Shown here piece after piece: positions 51,833 to 61,092 of a stretch of DNA of 64,000 nucleotides (the stretch's first letter is position 1; each line of letters begins with the position of its first letter). Origin of the DNA: Lawsonella sp012842085 (GTDB lineage: Bacteria; Actinomycetota; Actinomycetes; Mycobacteriales; Mycobacteriaceae); assembly GCA_036749735.1 (NCBI GenBank), contig DAINXV010000003.1:124001-188000 (forward strand). The letters are read 5' to 3'. The translations under genes and the position numbers were made by a program. The notes beneath the pieces are model-generated. The model was given only the letters and a program-made list of their open reading frames with translations, was not told where the DNA came from and did not search any database.

Positions 51833-52591
51833 GTGAAACTAGAAAACTCGGTGGAGCCCTTGTCAGAAGTTCGTCAAAAATTCGCAAATTCACGCCTTTA
51901 CCTGTGTGTTGACGCACGTCGCCATTTGGATGAAGGCCGTTCCGGCTACCCTTCTTTACGGCAACTCGCGGAAGAAGTATGCGCTGGTGGCTGCGACATT
52001 ATTCAGTTGCGCGACAAAAATTCTCCCGGAGAGAAAAAATACGGCAAGATGACCGTCACGGAGCAGCTGGAAGCACTCGCCGTGCTGCGGGACGTCACCC
52101 ACAAACATGGCAAGCTTTTCGCTGTTAACGATCGGGTGGACTTGGCAGTCGCCGCGGGGGCGGATGTTTGCCACGTGGGACAGACCGACATTCCCACCGA
52201 TGTGGCCCGCGAAATGCTGGGCGAAGACGTTATTTTGGGGCTGAGCTGCCACACCCCAGAGCAGGTGGATGCTGCCATCACCAACCAAAACCTGGACTAT
52301 TTCTGCACCGGACCGGTGTGGGCGACCCCCACGAAGCCGGGACGTGCCGCCGCCGGGCTAGAGCTTGTACGCTACGCTGCGGCTGAAACTGCACTGCCGG
52401 AGGGGACCGAAATCGCTGCTGGTGAAGTTGCCCAAACAGTGCCCTGGTTCGCTATTGGGGGAGTGAATGAGGAAACCGCACCAGAGGCTATTGATGCTGG
52501 CGCACAACGGATTGTAGTGGTGCGGGCGTTGACGGAAGCTGCCGATCCGGAGGCTGCTGCGCGGAATTTGCGGCAGATCACCCTGGGATGA
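51833..52591 (+). CDS. thiE: Thiamine-phosphate synthase ThiE
   Basis: A 252-residue TIM-barrel enzyme joining HMP-pyrophosphate and thiazole phosphate. Motifs: LYLCVDARRH, CDIIQLRDKNSPG, FAVNDRVDLAVAAGADVCHVGQTD, LGLSCHTPEQV, YFCTGPVWATPTKPG (phosphate loop) and PWFAIGGVNEE. GTG start with poor signals. It is divergent from the riboswitch-controlled thiO operon and has no visible riboswitch. Confidence 0.93.
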   Translation: MKLENSVEPLSEVRQKFANSRLYLCVDARRHLDEGRSGYPSLRQLAEEVCAGGCDIIQLRDKNSPGEKKYGKMTVTEQLEALAVLRDVTHKHGKLFAVNDRVDLAVAAGADVCHVGQTDIPTDVAREMLGEDVILGLSCHTPEQVDAAITNQNLDYFCTGPVWATPTKPGRAAAGLELVRYAAAETALPEGTEIAAGEVAQTVPWFAIGGVNEETAPEAIDAGAQRIVVVRALTEAADPEAAARNLRQITLG

Positions 52592-52710
52592 GTCCAGTTT
52601 CCCCGTACACACCGAATCGTTGCCTGCACATGTTGTGGAAAACCTGGCAGAATCGACGTATAAGGAAGCCTTACTAAAGTGTTGGCCGTACTGTCTCTGG
52701 GAGGATGGCG

Positions 52711-54135
52711 ATGAGACTTAGTCCACGCCCTCGAATGATCCCTGAGCGCCCACTGTCCGAAATTCGGTCCGCGGTGCAGGATCGTCGGATCGACCGCGAT
52801 TTGGATCGGGCTTTCCCCTCCTCAGAGTGGGAAGACGACAACGAAGACGCCCCGGAGATTTCTTTCCGCAAGCGACTCAGATCGCTGCGCCGCTTCCTGG
52901 CCACCACCCCCGGCAAACTCATTCTCGTGACTGTCAGTTTGTTGCTGTTGACGGGCATTCTGGGGGGTGTCGCCGTCAACGCCGCCCACGACCGCCAAGA
53001 GGGACTCGAGCGGCTCATGCTGGAAACGGAACAGATTTCGCATGCCAGCCAGCAGCTCTATAGTTCCCTGTCGCTTGCCAACACTGCCGCCACCACCCAG
53101 TCCCTCACTTTCACGGAAGTGGAGACGGTGACGAAGCAGTACGAGACAGCTATTCAGAACGCCAGCCGGGCGGCCATTGCTGCCAGCTCCGCTGCCTCCA
53201 ATCTGCCGAAAGAGGATGCGGAACTGTTGAGCCGCATCAATGCTTTAATTCCCCGCTACACGAACCTCATTGGGCAAGCCACTGCAGAAAGCAGTATGCG
53301 CAACCCCATGGCCACCATCCACCAGTCGGAAGCCCAGCGGATTATGCAGGACAATCTGCTGCCCGCTGCCGAACAGCTTTACCTCAACCGCTACAAGGAC
53401 ATCACCAACGCCCAACAAGACTGGGCAAAGCCGCTGGTCAGCGCGATTGTCTCGATTCTTGTTCTGATCACTGTCTTGATTGTGGTGCAGTTCTGGTTGA
53501 ACTACATCACCCGCCGCCGCTTCAACGCGGGACTCCTGGCCACCACTGCGATGGCCGCCATATCGCTGCTGTGGGTGGTGGTGTCCTCCACTATCACGTT
53601 CACCACCGCCGAGCCGGGTGCCGAACCTTTAAGCGAAATCCTCACCCACGCCCGCATTACCAGCCAACAAACCCGCTCCGAAGAGATGATTGCACTGGCA
53701 GAAAGCAACGCCGGCTCCAAGATCGACTCCACCCAGTTCTATCGCAATCTGGATGAAGTGGACGCCGCCTTCGACGAATACGAGGAGCGCTCCCCCAACA
53801 AATCTGCAGGGGCACTCGCCACCCAGGGCAAAAACGCGGTGAAAGAATGGCGCGATAGCCACGAAACCATGGTGAAACTTCTCGACCAAGGCGACCGGCG
53901 CAAAGCCACCGACCGCGCCACCAGCCTCCGCAAGGAAGCTGCCGGCGGCCAGTTCACCAATGTTGATAGTGCCATCCAGCGGGCCATTTCGGACGCCCGT
54001 GAAGAGCTCCGCAATAGTGCCAACTTGGCGCACAGTGCGCTGGTGACGACGGTTGCGGGACTGGGTATCCTGGTGGTGTTTGAGGCACTAGGCATTATTG
54101 TCGGAATGGTTCCACGGTTCCGGGAGTACGAGTAA
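52711..54135 (+). CDS. glnX: GlnX-like four-helix membrane protein
   Basis: A 474-residue protein with four predicted transmembrane helices (about 70-90, 240-265, 275-297 and 445-465) and two large, mostly helical extracytoplasmic domains. Layout, length and overlap with pknG identify GlnX (Rv0412c). In mycobacteria GlnX carries signals from the Glu/Asp-binding lipoprotein GlnH to PknG. Here glnH is not between them. ATG 52711 is chosen over 52705 because it has the right spacing (6 bases) to GGGAGG. The stop overlaps pknG start (TAATG). Confidence 0.88.
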   Translation: MRLSPRPRMIPERPLSEIRSAVQDRRIDRDLDRAFPSSEWEDDNEDAPEISFRKRLRSLRRFLATTPGKLILVTVSLLLLTGILGGVAVNAAHDRQEGLERLMLETEQISHASQQLYSSLSLANTAATTQSLTFTEVETVTKQYETAIQNASRAAIAASSAASNLPKEDAELLSRINALIPRYTNLIGQATAESSMRNPMATIHQSEAQRIMQDNLLPAAEQLYLNRYKDITNAQQDWAKPLVSAIVSILVLITVLIVVQFWLNYITRRRFNAGLLATTAMAAISLLWVVVSSTITFTTAEPGAEPLSEILTHARITSQQTRSEEMIALAESNAGSKIDSTQFYRNLDEVDAAFDEYEERSPNKSAGALATQGKNAVKEWRDSHETMVKLLDQGDRRKATDRATSLRKEAAGGQFTNVDSAIQRAISDAREELRNSANLAHSALVTTVAGLGILVVFEALGIIVGMVPRFREYE

Positions 54136-56522
54136 TGAGCACTGAAGATTACCCCGACACCCCGCAACAGCCGACGGAAAATATGGCCGGCGAGGACACC
54201 CCCACCACGTCGCCCCAACAGCGTCCAGAATCACCAGTGGAGCCACCCATTCCTTCCCGCCCCACCACCTCCGGATCCGTCTTCAGCGGCCCCGTCACCA
54301 CCGGCTCCATCATGACCGAGGCGGTACCCTTCAACCCCTTCGACGACGATGAAGACGACCTCACCGATTCGGAACTGATCGCCGCCGCTTTCCCCTCCGG
54401 CGCTGTTTCCTACCCGCAGCCGGAAGACATTCCCACACAGCCGGAAAGCAAACCGGTGGGCGAAGCACCCCCCGAAACGTCACCCACCGAACCCATCAAC
54501 CCTGCCAACGGCTTCCGCTCCGGGCGACGGGTGGCTGACGGACTCGTCACCATCCCCTACATCATCCCCTACACCCCCACGGACGCCTTGTTCAGCAGAG
54601 AGAAAGTGGAGGCGGTTTGCGGACAGAAGGGCGTCGAGCTGCCCAGCTTGAAACCGGGCGACTGGGTGGGCGACCAGTACGAGATTAAAGGCGTGATCGC
54701 CTACGGCGGTATGGGGTGGATCTACCTTGGCATCGACCACAACGTCTCCGACCGGTGGGTCGTATTCAAAGGTCTCCTGGATGCCAAACATAAACAATCC
54801 CGCGAAGTGGCGCTGGCGGAGAAGGAATTCCTGGCGGAAGTAACCCACCCGGGAATCGTCAACATTTATAACTTCGTGGTGGACCATGACGGCGAAGACT
54901 ACATCGTTATGGAATATGTGGGCGGCCCATCGCTGCGCACCGTCCGCAATAGTAAACCCGGGAAAGTACTGGATGTAGCACTGGCTATTGGCTACATTTT
55001 GGAGGTTCTGCCGGCCCTGGATCACCTCCACTCCATGGGGCTTGCCTACAACGATCTGAAGCCCGAAAACATTATGCTCACCGAAGACCAGGTAAAGCTG
55101 ATTGACCTGGGCGCCGTGAGCCCCATTGGAGAATACGGATACATTTACGGCACCCCCGGTTTCCAGGCCCCCGAAATTCCCACCAGTGGCCCCTCCATCG
55201 CCTCCGATATTTACACGGTGGGGCGCACACTCGCCTCCCTGATTATGCGGCTGCCACAAGAGGATGGCCACTACAAGCGCGGCATCCCCTCCCCCGAGGA
55301 GGAACCGCTGATGCACCAGCACGACAACCTGTACCGCCTGCTGCGCCGCGCCACCCACCCCAATCCGCGTAAACGTTTCTCCTCCGCCAACGACATGTCC
55401 ATCCAGCTGATGGGTGTGCTCCGCGAGATACTTTCGGAACGCTACAAGGAGGAGCTGCCGTTCCTGTCCACCCAGTTCACGCCGCAGCGAAAAACCTTCG
55501 GCATTACGAAAGAGGTGGCCCGGACGGACTTCCTGCGGGATGGGCGCATGCACGACTTCAACCTGCGGGAAACTTCCCTGGCGCGAGCCCTCCCCATGAC
55601 GTTGGTGGATCCGGACGACCCCGGCATCAAAATAATGAGTGCCTTCTCCTATGCGGCACCCGAGGATGTGATTGAGCGGCTCACCCGCGTGATGGAGGAT
55701 CCGGAATCTCCCGCCCGCCACAGTGCCGAAATTCCGTTGGCTATTGTGCGTGCCTATGTGCAATTGGAGCAGCCCCGCCGAGCGAAAGACTATTTGGCGC
55801 AGGCACGCGGTCGCATCATGGACTGGCGCTACGACTGGTACCAAGGCATCACGAGCCTTTTGGTGAAGGATTTCCGGGACGCGTATGAGCATTTCGATAA
55901 AGTGCTGAACAGTCTGCCAGGCGAGACGGGCCCCAAGTTGGCTTTGGGTGCGACGGCGGAACTAATTGTGCAGTCCGAGCCGGAAATGTCGCCGGCGGAG
56001 GTGGAGGAATGGCAGGCCATTGCCCGCAGCTACTACCGCACCTGTTGGCGCTGCAACCACACCACCGTCACCGCCGGTTTCGGGTTGGCGCGCCAGCTGA
56101 ACCAGATCGGGCAAGTGGACGAGGCTATTGAAACGCTCTCCGAGCTGCTGTCCAACAACCGTCACTACCCCACCGCTGTGTTGACGATGGTGCTGATGCA
56201 AGTACGCCGCCCACCCACGCAGCTCACCGAAGAGGCGCTTGTGGAGGCGGCGGAGCGGCTGATGCAACTGTCCACCAATGAGCAGCGCTACCGCCAGGTG
56301 CGGGTGGTGGTATTGGAGGCGGCACTGCGCTGGTTGCGATACCACAAGCTGGAGCGGGCTGAACAGCACAAGACGATTTTCAACCTGGAGTTCAGCCGCA
56401 TTGGTATCCGGGGCGGTTTGGAACGGAGTCTGCGGATTTTGGCCCGCAATGCACCGAGCCGTGCACACCGCTACCGCTTGGTGGATATGGCAAATATTAT
56501 GCGCCCACCCAGCATGTTTTAG
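54135..56522 (+). CDS. pknG: Serine/threonine protein kinase PknG, no rubredoxin cysteines
   Basis: A 795-residue soluble kinase. Residues 1-150 are disordered and acidic. The kinase domain (about 180-440) has AYGGMGWIY, K212, catalytic YNDLKPEN (N306, D307) and LIDLGAVS (D324), as in PknG. The C-terminal part (about 500-795) is TPR-like. PknG of M. tuberculosis has a rubredoxin domain with two CxxCG knuckles before the kinase; here the equivalent stretch (about 150-175) has only C162. It controls the TCA cycle via OdhI/GarA. Coupled to glnX by TAATG. Confidence 0.95.
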   Translation: MSTEDYPDTPQQPTENMAGEDTPTTSPQQRPESPVEPPIPSRPTTSGSVFSGPVTTGSIMTEAVPFNPFDDDEDDLTDSELIAAAFPSGAVSYPQPEDIPTQPESKPVGEAPPETSPTEPINPANGFRSGRRVADGLVTIPYIIPYTPTDALFSREKVEAVCGQKGVELPSLKPGDWVGDQYEIKGVIAYGGMGWIYLGIDHNVSDRWVVFKGLLDAKHKQSREVALAEKEFLAEVTHPGIVNIYNFVVDHDGEDYIVMEYVGGPSLRTVRNSKPGKVLDVALAIGYILEVLPALDHLHSMGLAYNDLKPENIMLTEDQVKLIDLGAVSPIGEYGYIYGTPGFQAPEIPTSGPSIASDIYTVGRTLASLIMRLPQEDGHYKRGIPSPEEEPLMHQHDNLYRLLRRATHPNPRKRFSSANDMSIQLMGVLREILSERYKEELPFLSTQFTPQRKTFGITKEVARTDFLRDGRMHDFNLRETSLARALPMTLVDPDDPGIKIMSAFSYAAPEDVIERLTRVMEDPESPARHSAEIPLAIVRAYVQLEQPRRAKDYLAQARGRIMDWRYDWYQGITSLLVKDFRDAYEHFDKVLNSLPGETGPKLALGATAELIVQSEPEMSPAEVEEWQAIARSYYRTCWRCNHTTVTAGFGLARQLNQIGQVDEAIETLSELLSNNRHYPTAVLTMVLMQVRRPPTQLTEEALVEAAERLMQLSTNEQRYRQVRVVVLEAALRWLRYHKLERAEQHKTIFNLEFSRIGIRGGLERSLRILARNAPSRAHRYRLVDMANIMRPPSMF

Positions 56523-56553
56523 GCCATACCGGGTGGGCAGCAGGTTTTGCGGC

Positions 56554-56577
56554 GGGATCCGCGGTGGGATCCGCGGT
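56554..56577. repeat. Tandem 12-bp repeat
   Basis: GGGATCCGCGGT occurs twice in perfect tandem (56554-56565 and 56566-56577) between the convergent pknG and ackA. GGATCC and CCGCGG are self-complementary, so the repeats could fold. No T run follows. Confidence 0.8.
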
Positions 56578-56586
56578 GTTACAACG

Positions 56587-57780
56587 TTAGACGAATTCTA
56601 GGGCCTGCCGTGCAATCGCCAGTTCTTCATTGGTGGGCACCACCATGACGATCACTTTGGAATCTTCCGAAGAAATAATCCGCGGTTCTGTAATGTGGCC
56701 GGCGTTTCGCTCGGGATCCAATTTGATACCGAGTTCACCCAAACCGTCGGTGGCACCTTCCCGAATCCATTCGGAATTTTCGCCAATACCCGCAGTGAAG
56801 GTGATGACGTCCACGCCACCCAATTCCGCCATGTAGGCACCGATGTAGTGCTTAATGCGGGTGACGTAAATCTTGAACGCCTCCAACCCGCGAGGATCGC
56901 GCGCCTTGATCATTTCATCTAGGTGCCGCATATCGTTGGAACCAATAAGGGCCTTCATCCCAGATTCCCGGTTGAAGAGGTGGTCAACCTCATCCACCGT
57001 CATGCCGGCAGTGCGCATCAGGTGGAAGACCACAGACGGGTCGATATCGCCGCATCGGGTTCCCATGACGAGTCCCTGCAGGGGTGTGAGCCCCATGGAG
57101 GTGTCGATCGGCTTTCGGCATTTAATGGCAGAGACAGAAGCCCCGTTACCCAAGTGCAGCACAATTTGGCGCAGTGTGTCGGGGTCGCGGTTGAGCAGCT
57201 CCGGCACTTGCTGAGAAACATATTCGTGGCTGGTGCCGTGGGCTCCGTAGCGGCGAATACCGTATTTTTCGGCCACTTCCTGCGGAATAGGATAGGTGCG
57301 GGTAGCGGTCGGTAGATCGGCGAAAAAGGCGGTGTCGAACACTGCCACGTGGGGCACGTTCGGCATGAGTTTGCGGGCCACTTTAATACCGATAACGTGT
57401 GCCGGGTTGTGCAGCGGAGCCAGGCTGGAGAGTTCGTCAATCTGCTCCACTACTTTGTCGTCGATCAGGGTGGGTTTGTCGAAAACGTTTCCGCCCTGCA
57501 CAATGCGGTGGCCGACGGCCACAATGTTTTGCTCATCCAGATCAAGCCCAACTTCCGTGAAGAGGTCTTCCACCATGCGGAGGCCTTCTGCGTGGTCGGG
57601 GATCTCGGCAATACGCTCAGTTTTCACACCGTCGTGTTGGAGAGTGTATTTGCCGATGGGTTGGCCGATCTGGTCAACCAGACCGGTGGCGATAATCGCA
57701 TCATCACCCTCCAGCCGGGGGTTAACCATCTGGTATTTGATGGATGAGGAACCCGAGTTAATAACAAATACAGTGCCCAT
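56587..57780 (-). CDS. ackA: Acetate kinase
   Basis: A 397-residue ASKHA-fold kinase converting acetyl phosphate and ADP to acetate and ATP. It has FVINSGSSSIKYQMV at the start, VGHRIVQGG, VFDTAFFADLP, RRYGAHGTSHEYV and LGNGASVSAIK, and ends with FTAGIGENSEWIR. It follows pta by 2 bases in a pta-ackA operon convergent with pknG, as in M. tuberculosis. Confidence 0.97.
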   Translation of the reverse strand: MGTVFVINSGSSSIKYQMVNPRLEGDDAIIATGLVDQIGQPIGKYTLQHDGVKTERIAEIPDHAEGLRMVEDLFTEVGLDLDEQNIVAVGHRIVQGGNVFDKPTLIDDKVVEQIDELSSLAPLHNPAHVIGIKVARKLMPNVPHVAVFDTAFFADLPTATRTYPIPQEVAEKYGIRRYGAHGTSHEYVSQQVPELLNRDPDTLRQIVLHLGNGASVSAIKCRKPIDTSMGLTPLQGLVMGTRCGDIDPSVVFHLMRTAGMTVDEVDHLFNRESGMKALIGSNDMRHLDEMIKARDPRGLEAFKIYVTRIKHYIGAYMAELGGVDVITFTAGIGENSEWIREGATDGLGELGIKLDPERNAGHITEPRIISSEDSKVIVMVVPTNEELAIARQALEFV

Positions 57781-57782
57781 AT

Positions 57783-59897
57783 TTAGTTCTCCTGGATTGC
57801 TTGTGCCTGGGTGGCAGTAACGGCGACAGTGTTCACAATATCTTCCACCAGAGCACCGCGGGACAGATCGTTAATGGGTTTCTTCAGGCCCTGCAGAACC
57901 GGGCCGACGGCAACTGCACCAGCGGTGCGCTGCACAGCCTTATAAGTGTTGTTGCCAGTGTTGAGATCAGGGAAAACCAACACGGTGGCTTTTCCGGCGA
58001 CCTCTGAGTCGGGGGCTTTCGCCGCAGCAACAGTTTCATCCACTGCAGCATCAAACTGGATGGGGCCGTCCACCGGGTAGGGCAGGTCTTTGCCCTGCAG
58101 AATTTCTACGGCTTCCCGAACCTTCTCCACGTCTTCGCCCGCACCGGAGCTACCGGTGGAGTAGGACAGCATAGCCACGCGCGGCTCCACCCCGAACTGG
58201 GAGGCGGTCTCAGCTGAGGAGGCGGCAATATCTGCCAGCTGTTCTGCAGTCGGGTTGATGTTTACGGCGCAGTCACCAAAGGCCAACACTTCGTCCCTCA
58301 GACACATGAGGAAAATACTGGAGACGGTGCTGACACCCGGCTTGGTTTTGATGATCTCGAAGCTGGGACGAATGGTGTGGGCGGTGGTGTGGGCAGCACC
58401 AGACACCATGCCGTCAGCCATTCCCAGGTAGATCATCATGGTGGCGAAGTAGCTGATGTCCGTCATCTTCTGACGGGCATCATCCATGCTGATGCCTTTG
58501 TGTTTACGCAGCTCGAAATAGGTTTCGGCGAACTTCTCTTTGTCCTCATAGGTTTCTGGGTTGAGCAGTTCGGCATCGTCAATATTGAGTTCCAGCTGCT
58601 TGGCGCGGGTAGCAATAGAGTCCGGATCACCCAGAATGGTGAGTTTGGCGAACCCTTGCTCCAAAATGATGTGAGCCGCTTGCAGGATCCGGTCGTCCTC
58701 ACCTTCGGGCAGCACAATGTGCTTAATGTCTTCCCGCGCCCGCTCCAGCAGGTTGTACTGGAACATCAGGGGGGTGACGGCGATGGGTGCCGGAGTTGCT
58801 AGCAGTTCATCCAGTGGGGTTATCTGCATCCACTCGTCAGCGAATTTGCGGGCCAGATCCAATTTGTTGGTGGCGCTGGGGCGCAGAATACCGCGGGTGG
58901 CATCGATGGCTGCCGCCGTCTGGTACGTGCCCATGTCGGTGGTGATGACGGGGATACTGTTGTCGGCTGCAATCTGGTCGAGACCGTTGGAGAACTTGGT
59001 GCCGGTGGGGCAGATAATGCCTGCAATATTCGGGGTATCCGGGTTCTTCTGGTTCTCGATCAAGGCCTCCAGGGTGGAGGTCCGGTCTGCAGCGGCCACC
59101 ACAACACACTGGTCCTCAATGTGGTCAAGAATATGTTCGTTGCTGACGCCAGCCACCACCACGCTGGTTGCTTCTTTGGAGAGGAGCTCGTCGGAAACAT
59201 TATTCACGAGGGTGCCGTTGACGGCCTTACGCAGCTCGTACAGGGTGGGGGCGTGCAGTTGCGGAACATCCGGAGCCGTGTAAACCGGCAGGTCAAGACC
59301 TTCCAGCGAGTCACGGATTTCGGCGGAGAATTCCTCAAACTCGACGGCGCTGTCGGCAGCCACCCGGCTAATGAGGAGGGCAGCCGGCTGCAGGCGATTC
59401 TTGCGAAGATGCTTAACAGCAGTCCACGCGATGGAGTTGAGGGTGGTGGCGTCACGGTCTTTGGCGCTTTCGGCCAGCAGTAGACGCGCACCCAGGTTGA
59501 GTGCTAACTCGGCGTTCAGGTTGAATTCGTCGGCGAGGGGGTTGGAATAGTCCGTGCCGAGGACAACCATAATGTCGACGTTGTCGCGCACCGCGTTGAA
59601 GCGTTTCACGATAGTCGAAATGGCGCCGTCACGATCCTCCACTAGTTCCATGGGAGGGATGCCACAGCAGTCGTCGAAAGGAATGTCGCTGCCGGACAGA
59701 GCAATGAGAGCTTCCAGTACGGGGTCACCCTCATCGGAGGGGACGACAGTAGTCGGCAGGGCGGGCTGGACTGGGCGGAAAACACCTACTTTGTGACCAG
59801 CATCCTTGAGCGCATGGACAAGTGCGGCAGTCAACACTGAGGATCCCGCATTAAAAGCAGTAGCCATGACGTAGAAGGGTGCGAAGTTGCTCACCAT
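57783..59897 (-). CDS. pta: Phosphate acetyltransferase
   Basis: A 704-residue long-form enzyme. The N-terminal P-loop-like/DRTGG domain (about 1-375) precedes the PTA_PTB catalytic domain, which starts near DIKHIVLPEGEDDRILQAAH and ends with KGLKKPINDLSRGALVEDIV. It converts acetyl-CoA and phosphate to acetyl phosphate for AckA. The P-loop in the N-terminal region (YVMATAFNAGSSVLTAALV) is degenerate, with FNAGSS where related enzymes have a GKS-type loop. Good Shine-Dalgarno (AAAGGTGA). Confidence 0.95.
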   Translation of the reverse strand: MVSNFAPFYVMATAFNAGSSVLTAALVHALKDAGHKVGVFRPVQPALPTTVVPSDEGDPVLEALIALSGSDIPFDDCCGIPPMELVEDRDGAISTIVKRFNAVRDNVDIMVVLGTDYSNPLADEFNLNAELALNLGARLLLAESAKDRDATTLNSIAWTAVKHLRKNRLQPAALLISRVAADSAVEFEEFSAEIRDSLEGLDLPVYTAPDVPQLHAPTLYELRKAVNGTLVNNVSDELLSKEATSVVVAGVSNEHILDHIEDQCVVVAAADRTSTLEALIENQKNPDTPNIAGIICPTGTKFSNGLDQIAADNSIPVITTDMGTYQTAAAIDATRGILRPSATNKLDLARKFADEWMQITPLDELLATPAPIAVTPLMFQYNLLERAREDIKHIVLPEGEDDRILQAAHIILEQGFAKLTILGDPDSIATRAKQLELNIDDAELLNPETYEDKEKFAETYFELRKHKGISMDDARQKMTDISYFATMMIYLGMADGMVSGAAHTTAHTIRPSFEIIKTKPGVSTVSSIFLMCLRDEVLAFGDCAVNINPTAEQLADIAASSAETASQFGVEPRVAMLSYSTGSSGAGEDVEKVREAVEILQGKDLPYPVDGPIQFDAAVDETVAAAKAPDSEVAGKATVLVFPDLNTGNNTYKAVQRTAGAVAVGPVLQGLKKPINDLSRGALVEDIVNTVAVTATQAQAIQEN

Positions 59898-60052
59898 AAA
59901 GTCACCTTTTCAGTCGAGTGACCAGCCCTTGGGGGCAGCCACACGGGCGGATGTAGGAAGTAGTTATATTCTACTGGCCTCTTAAGGGAAGGTGAATTCT
60001 CGTAAATTTAATAAAATCTGCATTTTTGCCATTTAATTGAGAGAATGGACGC

Positions 60053-61033
60053 ATGGCAAAGAAAGTATCCTCCCTAATCAATGATCTGATGACGGGAGAT
60101 TCATCATCGTCCAAAACCAAAACCGCTGACCTGACGGCTCCTCAAGTGAACGAATCCGCACAAGTGCCGGCCAGTGAAGGCGACCGCAAACCACGCCAAA
60201 AAACGGAGGATTCTCCAAAGTGGAGTTTCCTGACCGACATGGACGGCGTTCTCATCAAAGAGCAGAAACCCGTCCCCGGCGCCGATGAGTTCCTCGCCGA
60301 ACTGCGAGACACCGGTGCTGCCTACATGGTGTTGACGAACAACTCTATCTTCACTCCCCGTGACCTGTCGGCGAAGCTCAGTCTGCAGGGCATTGACATT
60401 CCGCCCGAGCACATTTGGACCTCGGCGCTGGCCACTGCGGCCTTCCTGGATGAGCAGAACCCCAATGGCACTGCTTACGTGGTGGGTGAATCTGGTTTGA
60501 CCACCGCAATTCACGAAGCCGGCTACATTCTGACCGATACCGACCCAGACTATGTGGTCCTCGGTGAGACTCGCACCTACAGTTTCGAGGCCATCACTAA
60601 GGCCATTAACTTGGTGCTGGGGGGAGCTAAATTCATCTGTACGAACCCCGACAATACGGGTCCGTCACCCGATGGAATTCTGCCCGCAACAGGCTCTGTA
60701 GCTGCACTTATCATGGCTGCGACCGGTAAAGAACCGTACTACATTGGAAAACCAAATCCGATGATGATGCGGTCTGCGCTGCGCGCCATTAGTGCCCATT
60801 CCGAATCCACCATTATGGTGGGCGACCGCATGGACACGGATATTAAATCTGGCCTGGAAGCTGGTATGAACACCTTCCTGGTGCTGTCCGGCATTTCTGA
60901 TGCGAGCTCTGCGGATAAGTTCCCCTACCGCCCCACCAAGATTATTGACTCGGTGGCTGCGATTGTGGGCAAGACGCAGGATCCGTTGAGTGTGTTGGAG
61001 TCCGACCAAATTAGCGAAAATAGTATCCGCTAA
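60053..61033 (+). CDS. HAD-IIA (NagD/UmpH-like) phosphatase
   Basis: A 326-residue HAD hydrolase with a 55-residue low-complexity N-terminal extension. Motifs: WSFLTDMDGVLIKE (DxD nucleophile), MVLTNNSIFTPRDL (motif II), YIGKPNPMMMRSAL (motif III Lys) and IMVGDRMDTDIKSGLEAG (motif IV Asp). NagD-type enzymes remove phosphate from nucleotides or sugar phosphates; specificity is unknown. GAGAAT 6 bases before the ATG is a weak leaderless candidate. Confidence 0.9.
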   Translation: MAKKVSSLINDLMTGDSSSSKTKTADLTAPQVNESAQVPASEGDRKPRQKTEDSPKWSFLTDMDGVLIKEQKPVPGADEFLAELRDTGAAYMVLTNNSIFTPRDLSAKLSLQGIDIPPEHIWTSALATAAFLDEQNPNGTAYVVGESGLTTAIHEAGYILTDTDPDYVVLGETRTYSFEAITKAINLVLGGAKFICTNPDNTGPSPDGILPATGSVAALIMAATGKEPYYIGKPNPMMMRSALRAISAHSESTIMVGDRMDTDIKSGLEAGMNTFLVLSGISDASSADKFPYRPTKIIDSVAAIVGKTQDPLSVLESDQISENSIR

Positions 61034-61092
61034 TTCTTGGCACTGGCCACGCTGACCAGCAGGTTGGCTAGCTAGGCTAACCAACGAATAAC

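Noticed and set aside
54480..55892. Long open frame opposite pknG (470 codons)
   Set aside because: Antisense shadow of the kinase gene; no motifs or start signals.
61060..61082. IdeR-like GGCTAGCTAGGCTAACC sequence between HAD and Nudix genes
   Set aside because: Only half of the consensus matches and it lies between two 3' ends, where no promoter is expected; more likely part of a hairpin.
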